From Maylandia zebra (taxonomy: Eukaryota > Chordata > Actinopteri > Cichliformes > Cichlidae), in contig NC_135175.1 of NCBI RefSeq assembly GCF_041146795.1, positions 31,992,136-32,056,135 on the forward strand: a stretch of 64,000 bases of DNA, read 5' to 3'. The translations under genes and the position numbers were made by a program. The notes below the pieces were generated by a model. It did not search any database, was not told the DNA's origin, and worked only from the letters and a program-made list of their open reading frames with translations. The first letter of the stretch is position 1. Every line of letters starts with the position of its first letter. This document shows, piece after piece, positions 13,000 to 50,355 of the stretch.

Positions 13000-13400
13000 G
13001 AGTCACCAGTATCAGAAATCACAAGTTAACAGCACCTCAGATTAGAGCCCAGATAAATGCTACACATAATTCCAGTAGCAGACACATCTCTATATAAACT
13101 GTTCAGCAGAGGCTGTGCAAATCAGGCCTTTGTGGTCAAATAGCTGCTAAGAAACCACTACCAAGGAAAAGCAACAAGCAAAATAGATTTGTTTTAGCCA
13201 ATAAACATTAGACCAGTGGAAATCTGTGCTTTGGTCTGATGAGTCCAAATTTGAGATCTTTGATTCCACTCGCCATGTCTTTGTGGGAAGCAGAAAAGGT
13301 GAATGGATGGTATCTACAGGTATGGTTTCTATGAACCATTGAGGAGGAGCTTCAGACACTGAAGCTGACTATAATGCACTTTTTCCAGCACAAAACAGAC
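13000..13400 (+). pseudogene. Degenerate Tc1-like transposase remnant
   Basis: The plus strand keeps recognisable Tc1 pieces: the CTTTGGTCTGATGAGTCCAA block (W/F-S-D-E-S type, around the first catalytic Asp) near 13230, and upstream a stretch resembling the HTH-catalytic linker. Stops and frameshifts interrupt it. No terminal repeats were identified. Confidence 0.6.
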
Positions 13401-13728
13401 AGATTTCTTTCAGTGAACAAGAAAGAAAAACTAATGACTCATCTACAGTTTTTCAAACTACAAATAGCAACAGCATTTGGTATAAAGTTAAAATTTTGCA
13501 AAACCATGCACATGTTGTTTACAACTGCTTTTAGGAATATTTAATTAAACAGTGATAAAATGCTGGCATTTGTACTGCACCCATTTCATATTTTTATAGC
13601 CTAAGTGTAACATCTACATCTTACCAGCAGCCGTTTTACTGCTGAGCAGAACTATTTTCAACGGATTTATTCACAGGGTCAGAAGAGTAAGCCAGACGCA
13701 GCTAATGAAAAGAAAGAAACGCGGTAAC

Positions 13729-14322
13729 TAGTGGTGTGCGAATCGATACCGAAATATCGATTCTTCCGATACCAGCAATTTATGTTCTAGAATCAATTCT
13801 CATATTATAATATATATATTTTAGTACTCTGGGGTAAATTTGTAGTTTTTCCATTAAAATGAACGCAGTGGAAAAAAAACTATATCATTCGGATCGTCTA
13901 ATTTGGAAGGAAGTACTTCCTCTTACGCTTTTCATAGTCATGTGCGGAATACGGCTGTATAAATGTGTGGCAGCCTCTGGCGTGCACACTCACAACAATG
14001 GCTGAGCGCAAACAGAGTCATGTGTGGACACGTTTTACCTCCACAAACAGCCAGTCAGTCAGTTTTTTTTTTTATTTCTATATGATTATTCTGCATTATT
14101 AAGCAATAAAAACAAGTTGTCTGATGTCCTCTAATCATTATGAAGCAATATGGTTATGTTATTATTACAATTACATAATACAATTGTATATTGTATTATG
14201 AAATGCAATGAAACATTACGTTTTTGTACAGAGTATCGGTATCGGATCAGTATCACCGATACCACCCTGAATTTTACTTGGTATCGGATCGGAAAGGAAA
14301 TCAGTGGTATCGCACATCACTA
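13729..14322. mobile_element. hAT-type MITE, 594 bp, with TSD
   Basis: The element begins TAGTGGTGTGCGA and ends TCGCACATCACTA, inverted termini rich in ATCGATACC-type motifs. It is flanked by GCGGTAAC (13721-13728) and GCAGTAAC (14323-14330), an 8-bp target duplication with one mismatch, as expected for hAT. No transposase is encoded. Confidence 0.85.
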
Positions 14323-14330
14323 GCAGTAAC

Positions 14331-14921
14331 ACATGCTTGTGTGTGGTGGTAGTGTGAGGACAGGGTCGAACTGTGTAACTAACCATGCGCATTACTGATG
14401 TAGACTTGTTGCAGTCTACCCACTGTTGGCTTTAATTTGAAGAGTCCATTGTGATCCAGCACCATTACCGTAGTTCCAGGAAGAGATGCTCACAAAGCCA
14501 AAGGGCTGATTTTTTTTTATTTTTATCTTTAACCAATCGAAATGCTCAGTGAAGATCACAAGTAACTGAGGTACGGTAATGAAAATGCGCTACTATAGCC
14601 CAACTCATTTACTGAACTTTTGAACCAGTCCCTTACATTACTAACGCAAATATGTGATCATATGTCCGTCTGTTTTATACATACAAAGTCACAAAGCCAC
14701 AACCGTGAAGACGGACATAGATGCCGATGCTCTCTCTGCCGAACGGAAAATCAACATCTACCAGCTGAGCCGTTTGAGAAACATCGTGATCACCGGGGCT
14801 CGCACTGAACCCCGTTTCCGTCTCTAGAGCTGGAAACTACCGTAGGCTGCCATGATTGGTATCAATAAAACGAAACGCAATCAGTAACACAGCCCTAACA
14901 ATTAAAGATGTATTTTCTTAC
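14331..14921. other. Intron 1 start of the C16orf87 homolog; no other feature seen
   Basis: Downstream of the donor site of the minus-strand C16orf87 exon I see no second exon of that gene and no repeat I can name. The 62-codon frame at 14620-14808 on the plus strand has no recognisable similarity. Confidence 0.5.
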
Positions 14922-14987
14922 CTGTTGGTCGCATTCAGGACAAGATTTAGTAGCCATTTTGACCTTCTTTGTTTTATTTGCCGACAT
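14922..14987 (-). CDS. c16orf87: C16orf87 / UPF0547 homolog, first coding exon
   Basis: The exon encodes 22 residues, [20 protein letters not shown] plus QQ, directly followed by a GTAAG donor. From memory, the human C16orf87 N-terminus has the same [16 protein letters not shown] core and an exon boundary after QQ. The CPEC pair is the first half of a predicted zinc ribbon; the second half lies in the next exon, which I cannot find anywhere left of here. The gene is a neighbour of VPS35 in mammals, which supports the call. The function of the protein is not established. The upstream frame to 15095 is 5' leader rather than coding. The chosen ATG matches the family start. Confidence 0.85.
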
Positions 14988-15189
14988 CGTCCCTTCTTCC
15001 AGCGACACGCAAACAGCTTTACGGTAACTTAAATATCTGTCAGTACATGAATGCCGCAGGTCTTTATCCAGCAAACGCGGACACAGACGTGCCACAAAAC
15101 CACTTCGATATCTACCTAACTAGATGACGACTCCCCATTAACGAATAGGTACACGCTTCTGTATAGGCTTCTAATAACGTAAAACCTGC

Positions 15190-15200
15190 GAGCATGCGCA
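15190..15200. promoter_or_regulatory. NRF1-like motif upstream of C16orf87
   Basis: GCATGCGCA lies about 200 bp upstream of the C16orf87 ATG, matching the core of the NRF1 palindrome typical of TATA-less housekeeping promoters. This is a consensus match only. Confidence 0.4.
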
Positions 15201-16490
15201 CAGCTCGCCCTTCTGTTGTAGCGTTGCGTTCAAGTTCCTTGGGGAAAAGGATAGTTGGAACATAAGCCTGAAGTTAGGTTTGCGAATGGGAGCAGAATGG
15301 AAAAGCCATGCTGAAAGTCTGTGTCAGGGGCTATATTCATAGTCTGGTATGTGAACGAATAAAGCTACAGTTATATACGACAGTTTTTTCGACAGGAAAG
15401 AGGATGAACCGTGCCACACTTCCTCAGACACACTTCAGTAGAATTTAGTCCCCGGAACTGTCGGGAATTTGACTTTAAGACACAGACTGATAACATACAG
15501 TACACCAGCTTAGCTTCACGGGTACGAAAACTGCCTAGTAATAGTAATCAGAATCGAGTACTAACATGTTACAGTGTAGAGTATACATGACTACACTGTT
15601 TTTCAGGAAGTTAGTTGCTTTTCTTTCATTTTAACATGCACCACTGGGATTTTACTTTGGTGTGGTGCAAACCAGAGTAGCTGGCCAGGGAGTCACTGAG
15701 GTCATTTAGGAAAGTGTTTCTCTCCAGCCACTCTTCTAATTAAGTTACCTCAACTTTATGAAGCCCGGGGAGCTTGCTACTGACAGAGAAAAGTTGTAGC
15801 TTGTCATACACAAAAGTAAATAATAAAACGAAACCGAAAAGACCCCTTTTCAGTGTTATACATAAAATTACATATTATAACCCAGTGATGGTTAGGGAAG
15901 AGTATCATTTCTTTATAATGTGAAACACACTGATGAAATTGCACTTCTTTATATTAACATATGCCAAAAGGATTAGATGTTACTTAAGATGATATGAGTG
16001 CAAAAAGTGAAAGAGTAACAGTCTCCTAATAGAAGAGCATGTTGACAAAATGCTGCTGATGTTGGAATCAAAGGACAAAACGAAGACCCCCCTGTTTAAA
16101 CACACAAGGACTTCTTTAATCTCTTTTAGCATACTGGTGTTAATCAAGTCTATTTGGCCTTGGGGGAAAAGGTGTAGTGACTCCCGACCAGCAAAGTCCA
16201 GGAACAACATCAGAGATCTCTGTCCAGAAGAGCACAGTCCTCCTCAAGTTCCCAAGGGCCAAGCTTGAAGGATAAAGAAAGCTCGCATGGTGAGGGGGGG
16301 TTAAATATAGATAGACTTATATGTCTATCTTAATGCAACTGTTACTGATATTATTCCATTTCAAACGTTGAATCAAAGTTTGAGCCACAACCAAATAATC
16401 CTTCAGCAACATACAACAGCACAGCAGAGTCTAATCACACTCAGGAAATACTGTGTGTAAAATAAGTAAAGTTCAAGAACTGTTAATGTC
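15201..16490. other. Intergenic stretch between C16orf87 and vps35
   Basis: No exon, known repeat or RNA gene recognised. The short open frames at 15980-16268 on both strands lack splice sites in useful places and have no family resemblance. Confidence 0.5.
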
Positions 16491-17576
16491 AATTTTATTT
16501 CAGAGACAATGATCATTTCTACTTAGTCTGTATTTTTATTTATCTGATTTACAAGTGCATTTAAACACATATTTAAAAGCAAAAAGGTAACAGTTCAATG
16601 CCGACTCCAACAAATCAACATTGATAAGCAAGAAAGAGAAATCAATAAATGTTGTGGAAAACGACACAAAGCTTCTGCACCATTGTACACTGACAAGTCG
16701 GCCAACATACAATCCTGAGGAACTGCTGCACCTCCTTAACATGTTCATCCAAAAGGACATGGTTGTTATCAAAAAATATCATGGGGAAGAACAAAAAACA
16801 GTGTGTAATTAGTGAGATCCATAGAGAGTGAACTAAACACTGGCCCTCTGATGCCAAGCACACTAAAGCATGCAAACACACCACAGTTTTGACCAGGTCA
16901 ATCCAGTGGTGAGAAGTCCTGACTTCAAACGAGACACTATAAGGAGCCTAAAGAGAGAATGACGAGCACGATGTGGCAAAAAGAAGAACGCTGAAGTGTG
17001 ACGGCCAAAGATCGCACGGTCATCTGGTCTTCAGTTTGGTTTGGCACAATCTGTTTAAAGTTGCCACAAAGCCAACCTAAAGAACAGCAGAGTTATTGAT
17101 TATTCATGTTCAGGAAACCAGGCCGTATGCAAACCCGCTGCAAGACAACTACAACTTTGAGATTTTCTGTAGTTTTTATACACTTGGCTATTACATTCGC
17201 TCTCAATATGGACAGATATCAACAACTGAAGGCATGATGACACAGTTAGCAAGTCCTCCATCAACATTAACATAGTGCAGGATACAGACAAACTGGTTAA
17301 TTGTGGCCTTATAAAGGAATGGTAAATAAAAGACTTGCACACTAAAGTTACGTGCAGCATTGCTTTACACATGCAAGGATGGATAGCAAGGAGGAATGAT
17401 GAAGAGACATCAACAACTAAATGAAGGACCGAAAGGAGGTCTTTCAGCTCTTAATGTTTATTTCTATTCCTGGCCTTTAACACAACTTCTTTATTCTTGT
17501 GATAGTGTGCGGTCGTCTACTCTTAATATAGTGGAACATCTAAAAGGGACTTTATATTTTCCAACCTACATTAGCT
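16491..17576 (-). other. vps35: vps35 3' UTR region (extent uncertain)
   Basis: The sequence below the stop codon is free of recognisable transposons. One polyadenylation hexamer lies about 115 nt past the stop, and other TTTATT (AATAAA on the minus strand) motifs occur near 16494 and 16534. Either a short or a roughly 1 kb 3' UTR is possible. Confidence 0.45.
17457..17462 (-). terminator. Candidate polyadenylation signal AATAAA for vps35
   Basis: TTTATT on the plus strand is AATAAA on the gene strand, about 115 nt past the TAA stop. Similar motifs further on near 16494 could serve a longer transcript. Confidence 0.4.
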
Positions 17577-44510
<26,934 letters not shown>

Positions 44511-44533
44511 NNNNNNNNNNNNNNNNNNNNNNN
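44511..44533. other. Assembly gap, 23 N
   Basis: Run of N. It lies between the 5'-most vps35 exon and the chemokine cluster, where four vps35 exons and the vps35 promoter are expected, so the true missing length may be much larger than 23 bp. Confidence 1.
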
Positions 44534-44599
44534 CAGTCCTGTCAAATGTGAAAGAATAACTTAAGAAGTTAATAAAAATCAATTATAGTTTGTTATTCC

Positions 44600-44760
44600 A
44601 ACCAAATAAAGACGCTTTCTGAAGCCGTTCTTCAGCAAGACACCAAATGCTGATGTCAGCTGTAACATCTGGATGATGGGAATATGGGTGCATCACATAT
44701 CTTTACTTCCTTCTTCTTGCAATTTTTTCTTAAAAACACCAGATGCTTATGGGAGAACAG
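44600..44760 (+). promoter_or_regulatory. Duplicated 5' flank of chemokine gene 1 (matches flank of gene 3)
   Basis: The block TTTCTGAAGCC, then AATGCTGATGTCAGC, then ATCTG-TGATGGGAATATGG and TTAAAAACACCAGATGCT is shared, in order, with 56028-56150 upstream of chemokine gene 3. It shows that the two genes share an ancestral 5' region. Its regulatory role is not shown. Confidence 0.7.
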
Positions 44761-45947
44761 AAAGTTTGCAAAATAATCCTTTTAAGAAAAAATTGTCCTT
44801 TCTGGCCTGTAATGTTTACACTGTAAACCAGGTAAAGTGCAAATGTTGTTAAATAGTAACTATCCTCTTAACATAACTCATGTCCGAAGTTTTCTACCCC
44901 TTTATATTCAATTTTTTGAAGTTAGTTTTCATATCTAAATAACCTGCACAGACAAAAAAGGCATAAAAGAGACTTTCTCCAGCTGGGCCCACGTCCTCAT
45001 TTTAGGTTTGACAGTGTTTTAGTGGATAAAGGTGAATGTCACGGACATGAATTGAGCTGCGGTTTGGGGAAGGACTTGAAGGGGACTGGCGGCGGCTCCT
45101 GGGCCTGGCAGATCCCCAATGATGGATTTCTGTACTAAATAGAAGTGAAAAAGTTAAAGAATTGAACAGGTGAAGGAGGGGGTCACGTAAATTAGAATGA
45201 GCAGATTGTAGAACTGGGGGAACATATACAGATAAGAACCAGAAGAAGCATGTTTGGAGGCATTGTCCCGCTCCTAAAATTCAGATACTTTATCTCCAAT
45301 AAAATGTAAGATCTTTGAGTTTGTATGCTTGCACGTGGTAAAAATGCAAAACACTAACACTCGAGCCTGAAAGCAAGGACTGACATCAGAATGTCTGCAT
45401 TCATTTTCCTATTTACAAAACAAAATCTTAAAGCCAGGACTGCAGCATGTCCAGAATATTTGCCAAAGAAGGTTTTGTGAGATAAATGCTACAGAAAAAT
45501 TAAGAACAGGTTCCCAGTTTGAAAAAGTATTTTATTCATAATTAATTTTAAATAAAAATATTGTACTTTAGGTCCTTTAGGTTACATTAAATTTAGATTA
45601 CGTTAAATAACTGATTTACTAAACTTTTTCTTAACAATTCTACAACAAATGCATTGATGAAATATGTCATGTCATGACTTCCCGCTTCTGTGGAACGCCT
45701 CATACTTCCACAATCTAAGAACTGTGTGATGAAACGTCGTCTCATTTTGTAAAGTTCCTCTTAAATCACTGTTTAATTTATTTGTAAGAAGAGAGAGGAG
45801 GAGGAAACAGAAAAAGCTGAGCCGAATAACTGGAGGAATCACTTCTGCTTTTAAGACCTTAACTATTTCTTCACGCTTCACTCTGGAGAAGAAGGCAGAT
45901 CAAAGGGGAACAAATCATTTACTCACTGTTCTTCAAGCTTTTTGAAA
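44761..45947. other. Upstream region of chemokine gene 1
   Basis: No coding exon or named repeat recognised. Confidence 0.5.
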
Positions 45948-46020
45948 ATGGTAAACTCTAGAAGCCTGTTACTGCTGGTCTGCACAGTCATGGTGGTTGG
46001 GGCCATCTCTGGATCAGACG
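45948..46020 (+). CDS. Chemokine gene 1, exon 1 (signal peptide)
   Basis: 24 codons plus one base, donor GTAAGATT. It closely resembles exon 1 of gene 3 (both end SGS-D/E). Confidence 0.85.
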
Positions 46021-46977
46021 GTAAGATTAAACTTCAGACTCCATGTAAGAGCTTTCAACTGGCTTTTCTCTGTTTAAAATTCACTTTGTAAAATGTCATT
46101 TGTGTTCCAAAAAAGATTTGGACATCTGCTGCATAACAGTCAGCAGTAAGAAGATTCAGGAAGTGCATTCGTTTTTTGTTCTTTCAGCTGTAGCCTCGGT
46201 GCTGTTTAACAGGCTAAGAGTGAAGATTGAATACAAAAAACAGAAATCAAACATGGGCTTAGATTATGTGCAAATTGTATAGAAAGCCAGCAAGTACAAA
46301 TTAATACCCATCCAAGTCAAAGGGAAACACAAACATTAGATGCTGCTTAAAAACCCCCATGGAAATATAGCCCAGTAAGAAGTGACACAGGTACAGATAC
46401 AGGCCTCTGCTCTTACTGTTTAGCATTCTTGAAGAATATAGTGTCTAGAATGAGGACATAGACTGGTGTAAGTAGCTACTTTGTTAATACTTTTATAATG
46501 TTTGCAGTAAATTTCTCATTAGTAGAAATACCTACAAGGTGAGGCACAAAATAAACTATTTCATGTCACTTAATGTCTGGTAACGGTTCAAAAGTCAGCT
46601 TTTGTTTACTCTTGTTAGCAGTTTTATAACATTTTAAACCCGAATTTCACTTTGAGTTTCCTTCCTGTGGGCGAAATATATTCAGTTTTAAACTTCTCCT
46701 AATCAGCTCGTCGCCAGAAGAGACCGTGCTGTGTTGAAGTCACCCGCCAAGATACGAGCGCTGATGTGGTGGGGGAAACATATCGTCAGCAGGCCGCAAC
46801 ACCACCCTGTGTGAAGGCTATAATGTAAGTCAGCACATGTGTCGTCCTACACACAAACATAAACACATTCAATCTGTATAATTTTCTCTCTTTATTTCCA
46901 GTTTCAACACAGAATATGGACAGCTTTGTGCTGATCCAAACGCTCAGTGGGTCAAAGATCGTAAGTTACGCTAAAAG

Positions 46978-47034
<57 letters not shown>

Positions 47035-47115
47035 AAAAGTATTTGTAGAAACAAACTGAAACTCCTGTTTGTCTCTCTTTCCTGTCCAGTCATTGTGAGG
47101 ATGACGAGGGTATGA
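45948..47115 (+). CDS. CC chemokine gene 1 (four exons, chimeric structure)
   Basis: Exons 45948-46020, 46707-46824, 46902-46960 and 47090-47115 encode a secreted chemokine of 91 residues. Residues 1-22 or so are a signal peptide (MVNSRSLLLLVCTVMVVGAI). The mature part has the adjacent Cys pair in RPCCVEV, the third Cys in PPCVKAIIF and the fourth in GQLCADP, followed by the C-terminal helix QWVKDLIVRM. CC chemokines act on leukocytes through G-protein-coupled receptors. All phases match. Exon 1, the flank and early intron 1 resemble gene 3, while exons 2-4 resemble gene 2. I do not assign a mammalian orthologue. Without transcript data the use of this exon 1 is inference. Confidence 0.9.
46112..46180 (+). 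pseudogene. Decayed chemokine exon 2 inside intron 1 of gene 1
   Basis: The stretch reading DLDICCITVSSKKIQEV matches gene 3 exon 2 (NDFVTCCTTVSNKEITEP). It keeps the CC pair but loses similarity before the third Cys, and the polypyrimidine tract before it is replaced by an A-run (CCAAAAAAG). It is the remnant of a gene-3-type exon left behind. Confidence 0.8.
46707..46824 (+). CDS. Chemokine gene 1, exon 2
   Basis: 38 codons with split codons at both ends. It encodes ARRQKRPCCVEVTRQD and ends CVKAI. The second half is nearly the same as gene 2 exon 2 (VVGETYR-QAA). Confidence 0.93.
46902..46960 (+). CDS. Chemokine gene 1, exon 3
   Basis: 59 bp, FNTEYGQLCADPNAQWVKD; fourth Cys and start of the C-terminal helix. 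It differs from gene 2 exon 3 at only a few residues. Confidence 0.93.
46981..47031. repeat. (CA)n microsatellite in intron 3 of chemokine gene 1
   Basis: About 25 uninterrupted CA repeats, just past the exon 3 donor. The corresponding intron of gene 2 has only ACACAC. Confidence 0.98.
47090..47115 (+). CDS. Chemokine gene 1, exon 4
   Basis: Encodes the end LIVRMTRV-stop after a TCCAG acceptor. A polyadenylation hexamer AATAAA follows at 47275-47280. Confidence 0.9.
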
Positions 47116-47274
47116 AGTACAAAGTGTGAGGTGAAGCATCGCTGCCTGTCGGGTCATCAGTATCTCCTTATCTCAAACTTTTCTTTGAAATGTTTTTGTT
47201 ACGTTACTCTGTTAATTCTGTCCACATCGCACTGCAGCAATTTCCTAATGTTGTAAACCTGCTCAACATTTGGC

Positions 47275-47280
47275 AATAAA
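47275..47280 (+). terminator. Polyadenylation signal, chemokine gene 1
   Basis: AATAAA 160 nt past the stop codon, followed by TGATTCTGATTCTGAT, a tail that may be of L2-like origin. Confidence 0.6.
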
Positions 47281-47744
47281 AACCCTTTCTGATTCTGATT
47301 CTGATTTTATTCTTGATGCTACATCTGAGTCTTGTGTGACTTTAAAGTGACGACTAAGGCTGGACATCAATCTGTGCTTAGACGGACCAACTGAGTTCTT
47401 TTTTTTTAAGTTTAGTTACATATTTAGTTTCAAATCTTCTTTTATTCTTTATTTTTTGCTTTTATGATTCCATTTATCTGTTTTGCAAAGCTCACTCTGA
47501 AAAGTATTTCCAAATAAACTCTGACCACCAGTCATTCAATAAATCTCATATCTTAATAATCTCCCAGAAACCTACAACGCATTTTATTTAAAAATTTTTT
47601 TTTTTTTTGTCCCGTTTGGATCTATAGCCATCAGAATTGTTGTCTTAAGGCCAAGAAAGATGCCAAGCGGATTTATTTTACCAAGTGGATCATCATGGCC
47701 TTGCCATATTGGTCCATTTGATTGACCTTTATTATAATTATGAA

Positions 47745-48035
47745 TTTATTTTATTTTCAGTTGCTACAAACGGGACAGACATGACTGGGGGATAGGACAG
47801 GGGGAAAGAATGAAAGAAAGAGAGGGAGAGAAAGAAAACCAAAGGGGAGAAGAGAGGGTGAGAAGGGGGGGAAGAAAGAAAAAAAAAACAAAAACAAAAA
47901 AACAAAACACCTGGGTCACCTGTATGGAGAAAAAAAAACAGAAGAGAAAGCAAGCTAGTTTATTGTGATGGTGCTTTTTTTTTTCCTTTTTTTTTCTTAT
48001 TATGTTGCTCTTTGTTGTTTGCTTTCTATTTTATT
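47745..48035 (-). mobile_element. Inverted/rearranged copy of the 3' end of the retro-insert at 2424-4101
   Basis: 47956-48030 matches about 3714-3778 (CTAGTTTATTGTGATGGTGC and TATGTTGCTCTTTGTTGTTT) in the same orientation. 47790-47935 matches about 3820-3950 in the reverse orientation (CCTGTATGGAG against CTCCATACAGG). Read on the minus strand the 3' part is sense and the more 5' part is inverted. Confidence 0.7.
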
Positions 48036-48040
48036 TAAAA

Positions 48041-48642
48041 CTTTTAACTAAAACGTGTGCAATCCAAGAAATCAGTACATTTCTTATTTTTATCCATTAA
48101 TGTCCCTGTGTCGCCTGCAACTTTTAACCCTCTACTACATGACTTTTTAATTTGGGGAAAAAAGTATTTCTCCCTATTTTGGGGGTTGCTTTAGGGTCCC
48201 TAATAATATATCATTCATAAAATTGGACAGCAGAGACCTGTTTTCTGTAGGCCTGGGCCACATAAACCAAGCCACAATCAAGCCAGATATGGCATGCCAT
48301 CACATAGACAGTGCCATCTATGCCAGGCCTGGCCTATATGTGGATGCCAGCACTGCCGACTTGATACCAGATCCTGGCCAGACCTGCTTGCTATGTGGGC
48401 ACTAACACACACACAGACACAGTTACTTTACCAACTGACCCCTGAGCTCCTAACCGTCACTCCCTAAAAGCTCACTGTCCTCACTTTCTGAGGACAGAAA
48501 GTGCACATTCCCTTGGTTTCCTTCCATAAAAGGTATTTACATCCATGTCCTGTAATTATGAGCAGATTGTAAAGGAAAAACATTGACTATGATCATATAA
48601 ATGCACACATCTCTACACACATATGCAAATGCATTGTATTGT
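48041..48642. other. Intergenic, between chemokine genes 1 and 2
   Basis: The stretch 48245-48400 is rich in GCCAGGCCTGG-like internal repeats and has an open frame of 60 codons, with no family resemblance. Otherwise nothing. Confidence 0.4.
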
Positions 48643-48852
48643 ACCGCCTACTGGTGTTGGCCAGAGGGGCCGATGGCGCGATATGGCAGCCTCGCTTCTG
48701 TCAGTCTGCCCCAGGGCAGCTGTGGCTACACCTGTAGCTGCCTCCACCAGTGTGTGAATGTGAGAGTGAATGAATAGTGGCATTGTAAAGCGCTTTGGGT
48801 GCCTTGAAAAGCGCTATATAAATCCAATCCATTATTATTATTATTATTATTG
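48643..48852 (+). mobile_element. 5'-truncated SINE of a related family
   Basis: It shares CGCCTACTGGTGTTGG, GCAGCCTCGCTTCTGTCAGT and AAAGCGCTATATAAAT with the other SINEs but lacks the tRNA-like head. It ends in (ATT)n rather than (TTTACCA)n. Confidence 0.75.
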
Positions 48853-49078
48853 CCTGAAAAAAAAACTGGGTTTGAGACAACGAATGAAAATTAACAGTTT
48901 TACTGTATAAATAAATTTAAAAAAGTAGAACATACAATCAAATATGCTTCTTAACATATTCATGCACATACAAGTTTTTTTTTAATATACATTTATTTCA
49001 CTATAAACATGTAAAATAGTGATCCTTATCTTGCCTCCTAATGGAGATGTCTCTCATGTAGTGCAGCTTGCAGAATGC

Positions 49079-49099
49079 CCCCCCCCCCCCCCCCCCCCC
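49079..49099. repeat. Poly(C) run of about 21
   Basis: An uninterrupted run of C's; length may be affected by sequencing error. Confidence 0.9.
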
Positions 49100-49644
49100 A
49101 AATAAAAGTCACACCACCTTCAACTCATCATTTTATTGGAAGGAGATGTGCCTGGTAGCATTATTTGAAAGAAAAAAAAATGTGGTTTTTTTTGAAGGGC
49201 CAGTGTAAGGCATGAAAATGTGGTTTGTTGCCTCGGGGCAACGTTGTTTCATTTGTCTTTGTTTCCTTCATCTGCTACACATTTTCTTAGTTCTGTAGTT
49301 ACACCAAATATAACTTTGAAGTTTAACCAGCACTATGCAGTTATTTTATGCAAAGGAAAAGGAGCTTTAAAATTATCATCAGCAAATCCACAACAGAACG
49401 TGGTGCGATGGCCCAGTTAAAGTGTAAACCTCAACCTGATGGAAACGCTGTGGCCGGACCTAAAGACAGCTCTGCATAAGTGAACGACTCAAAACCTCAA
49501 TCAGCTAAACTTTTCCTCCACCATGATGTGAGACTTTCTGTAAAAATTATGATTAAAAAATACCAGAACAAAGTCGTTTATAAAATGTCATGAATGTGTG
49601 GGACTGATAAACTTTCTATATATATCATCTGTAATGAGGAAGTG

Positions 49645-49652
<8 letters not shown>

Positions 49653-49676
<24 letters not shown>
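49653..49676. repeat. (GT)n microsatellite
   Basis: About 12 GT repeats in the upstream region of chemokine gene 2. Confidence 0.95.
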
Positions 49677-49677
<1 letters not shown>

Positions 49678-50285
49678 ACAGTACAATAAGATGCAAGTTC
49701 AGTTTGCTTTTCCACACTGTAGATTTGATTATTGTTTTTATTAGATTTTAATATTTGAGCAACACCTCAACAGAGCCACAGTCATCCTGGACTGTCCTGC
49801 AAGTTCTCCTGGAAACTGGAAACCAGTATTAAAGGTTTTTTCTGCCTCCATGTTGCTTTTTTCAGCCATGTGGATGAGGGGGCCGCATGTTTAGTTTGTA
49901 ACTACAAGAGAAAAAGAGTCACTGTCAGACAGTCAAAATGGAAAAAAATAATAATAATCAGGAGGTTTAGGCTCATTACTCATGAAAATGCACAAAGTAC
50001 TGGTATCAATCATCAGGCTCTTGACCATATTTGAGCATCTGTGAACTTTGTGTGAGGCTGTTTCTCAGAAAGCTCTCAGTGAGGTGTTGATAGGTTGAAA
50101 TACTGAATTCTCAATGATATGAGGCGGAGGTGTGATATGCCACAACCACGCACACACAAATGCAAAGACCTACAGAAATACGTCAGCAGTTCTGCCTGCA
50201 GATGTTCCTACACTTACCAATAAATAACCAAGCATTGGTCAGCGTATAGTTTCAACCTGATCAGTGAGCCAGACCGCCGGTGAAA

Positions 50286-50355
50286 ATGACTGTGAAGATC
50301 CTCTCCATCACTCTCCTCCTGCTCTCGGTGTGTGTGTGCTGCCACTCCTCTGAAG
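50286..50355 (+). CDS. Chemokine gene 2, exon 1
   Basis: 23 codons plus one base, signal peptide, donor GTAACT. The ATG at 50286 is chosen because translation from it gives a clean signal peptide. Confidence 0.92.

Noticed and set aside
46100..46282. Separate short gene or alternative exon with a CC pair
   Set aside because: Similarity to gene 3 exon 2 stops before the third Cys and the acceptor tract is spoiled; treated as a relic exon. Alternative splicing cannot be fully excluded.
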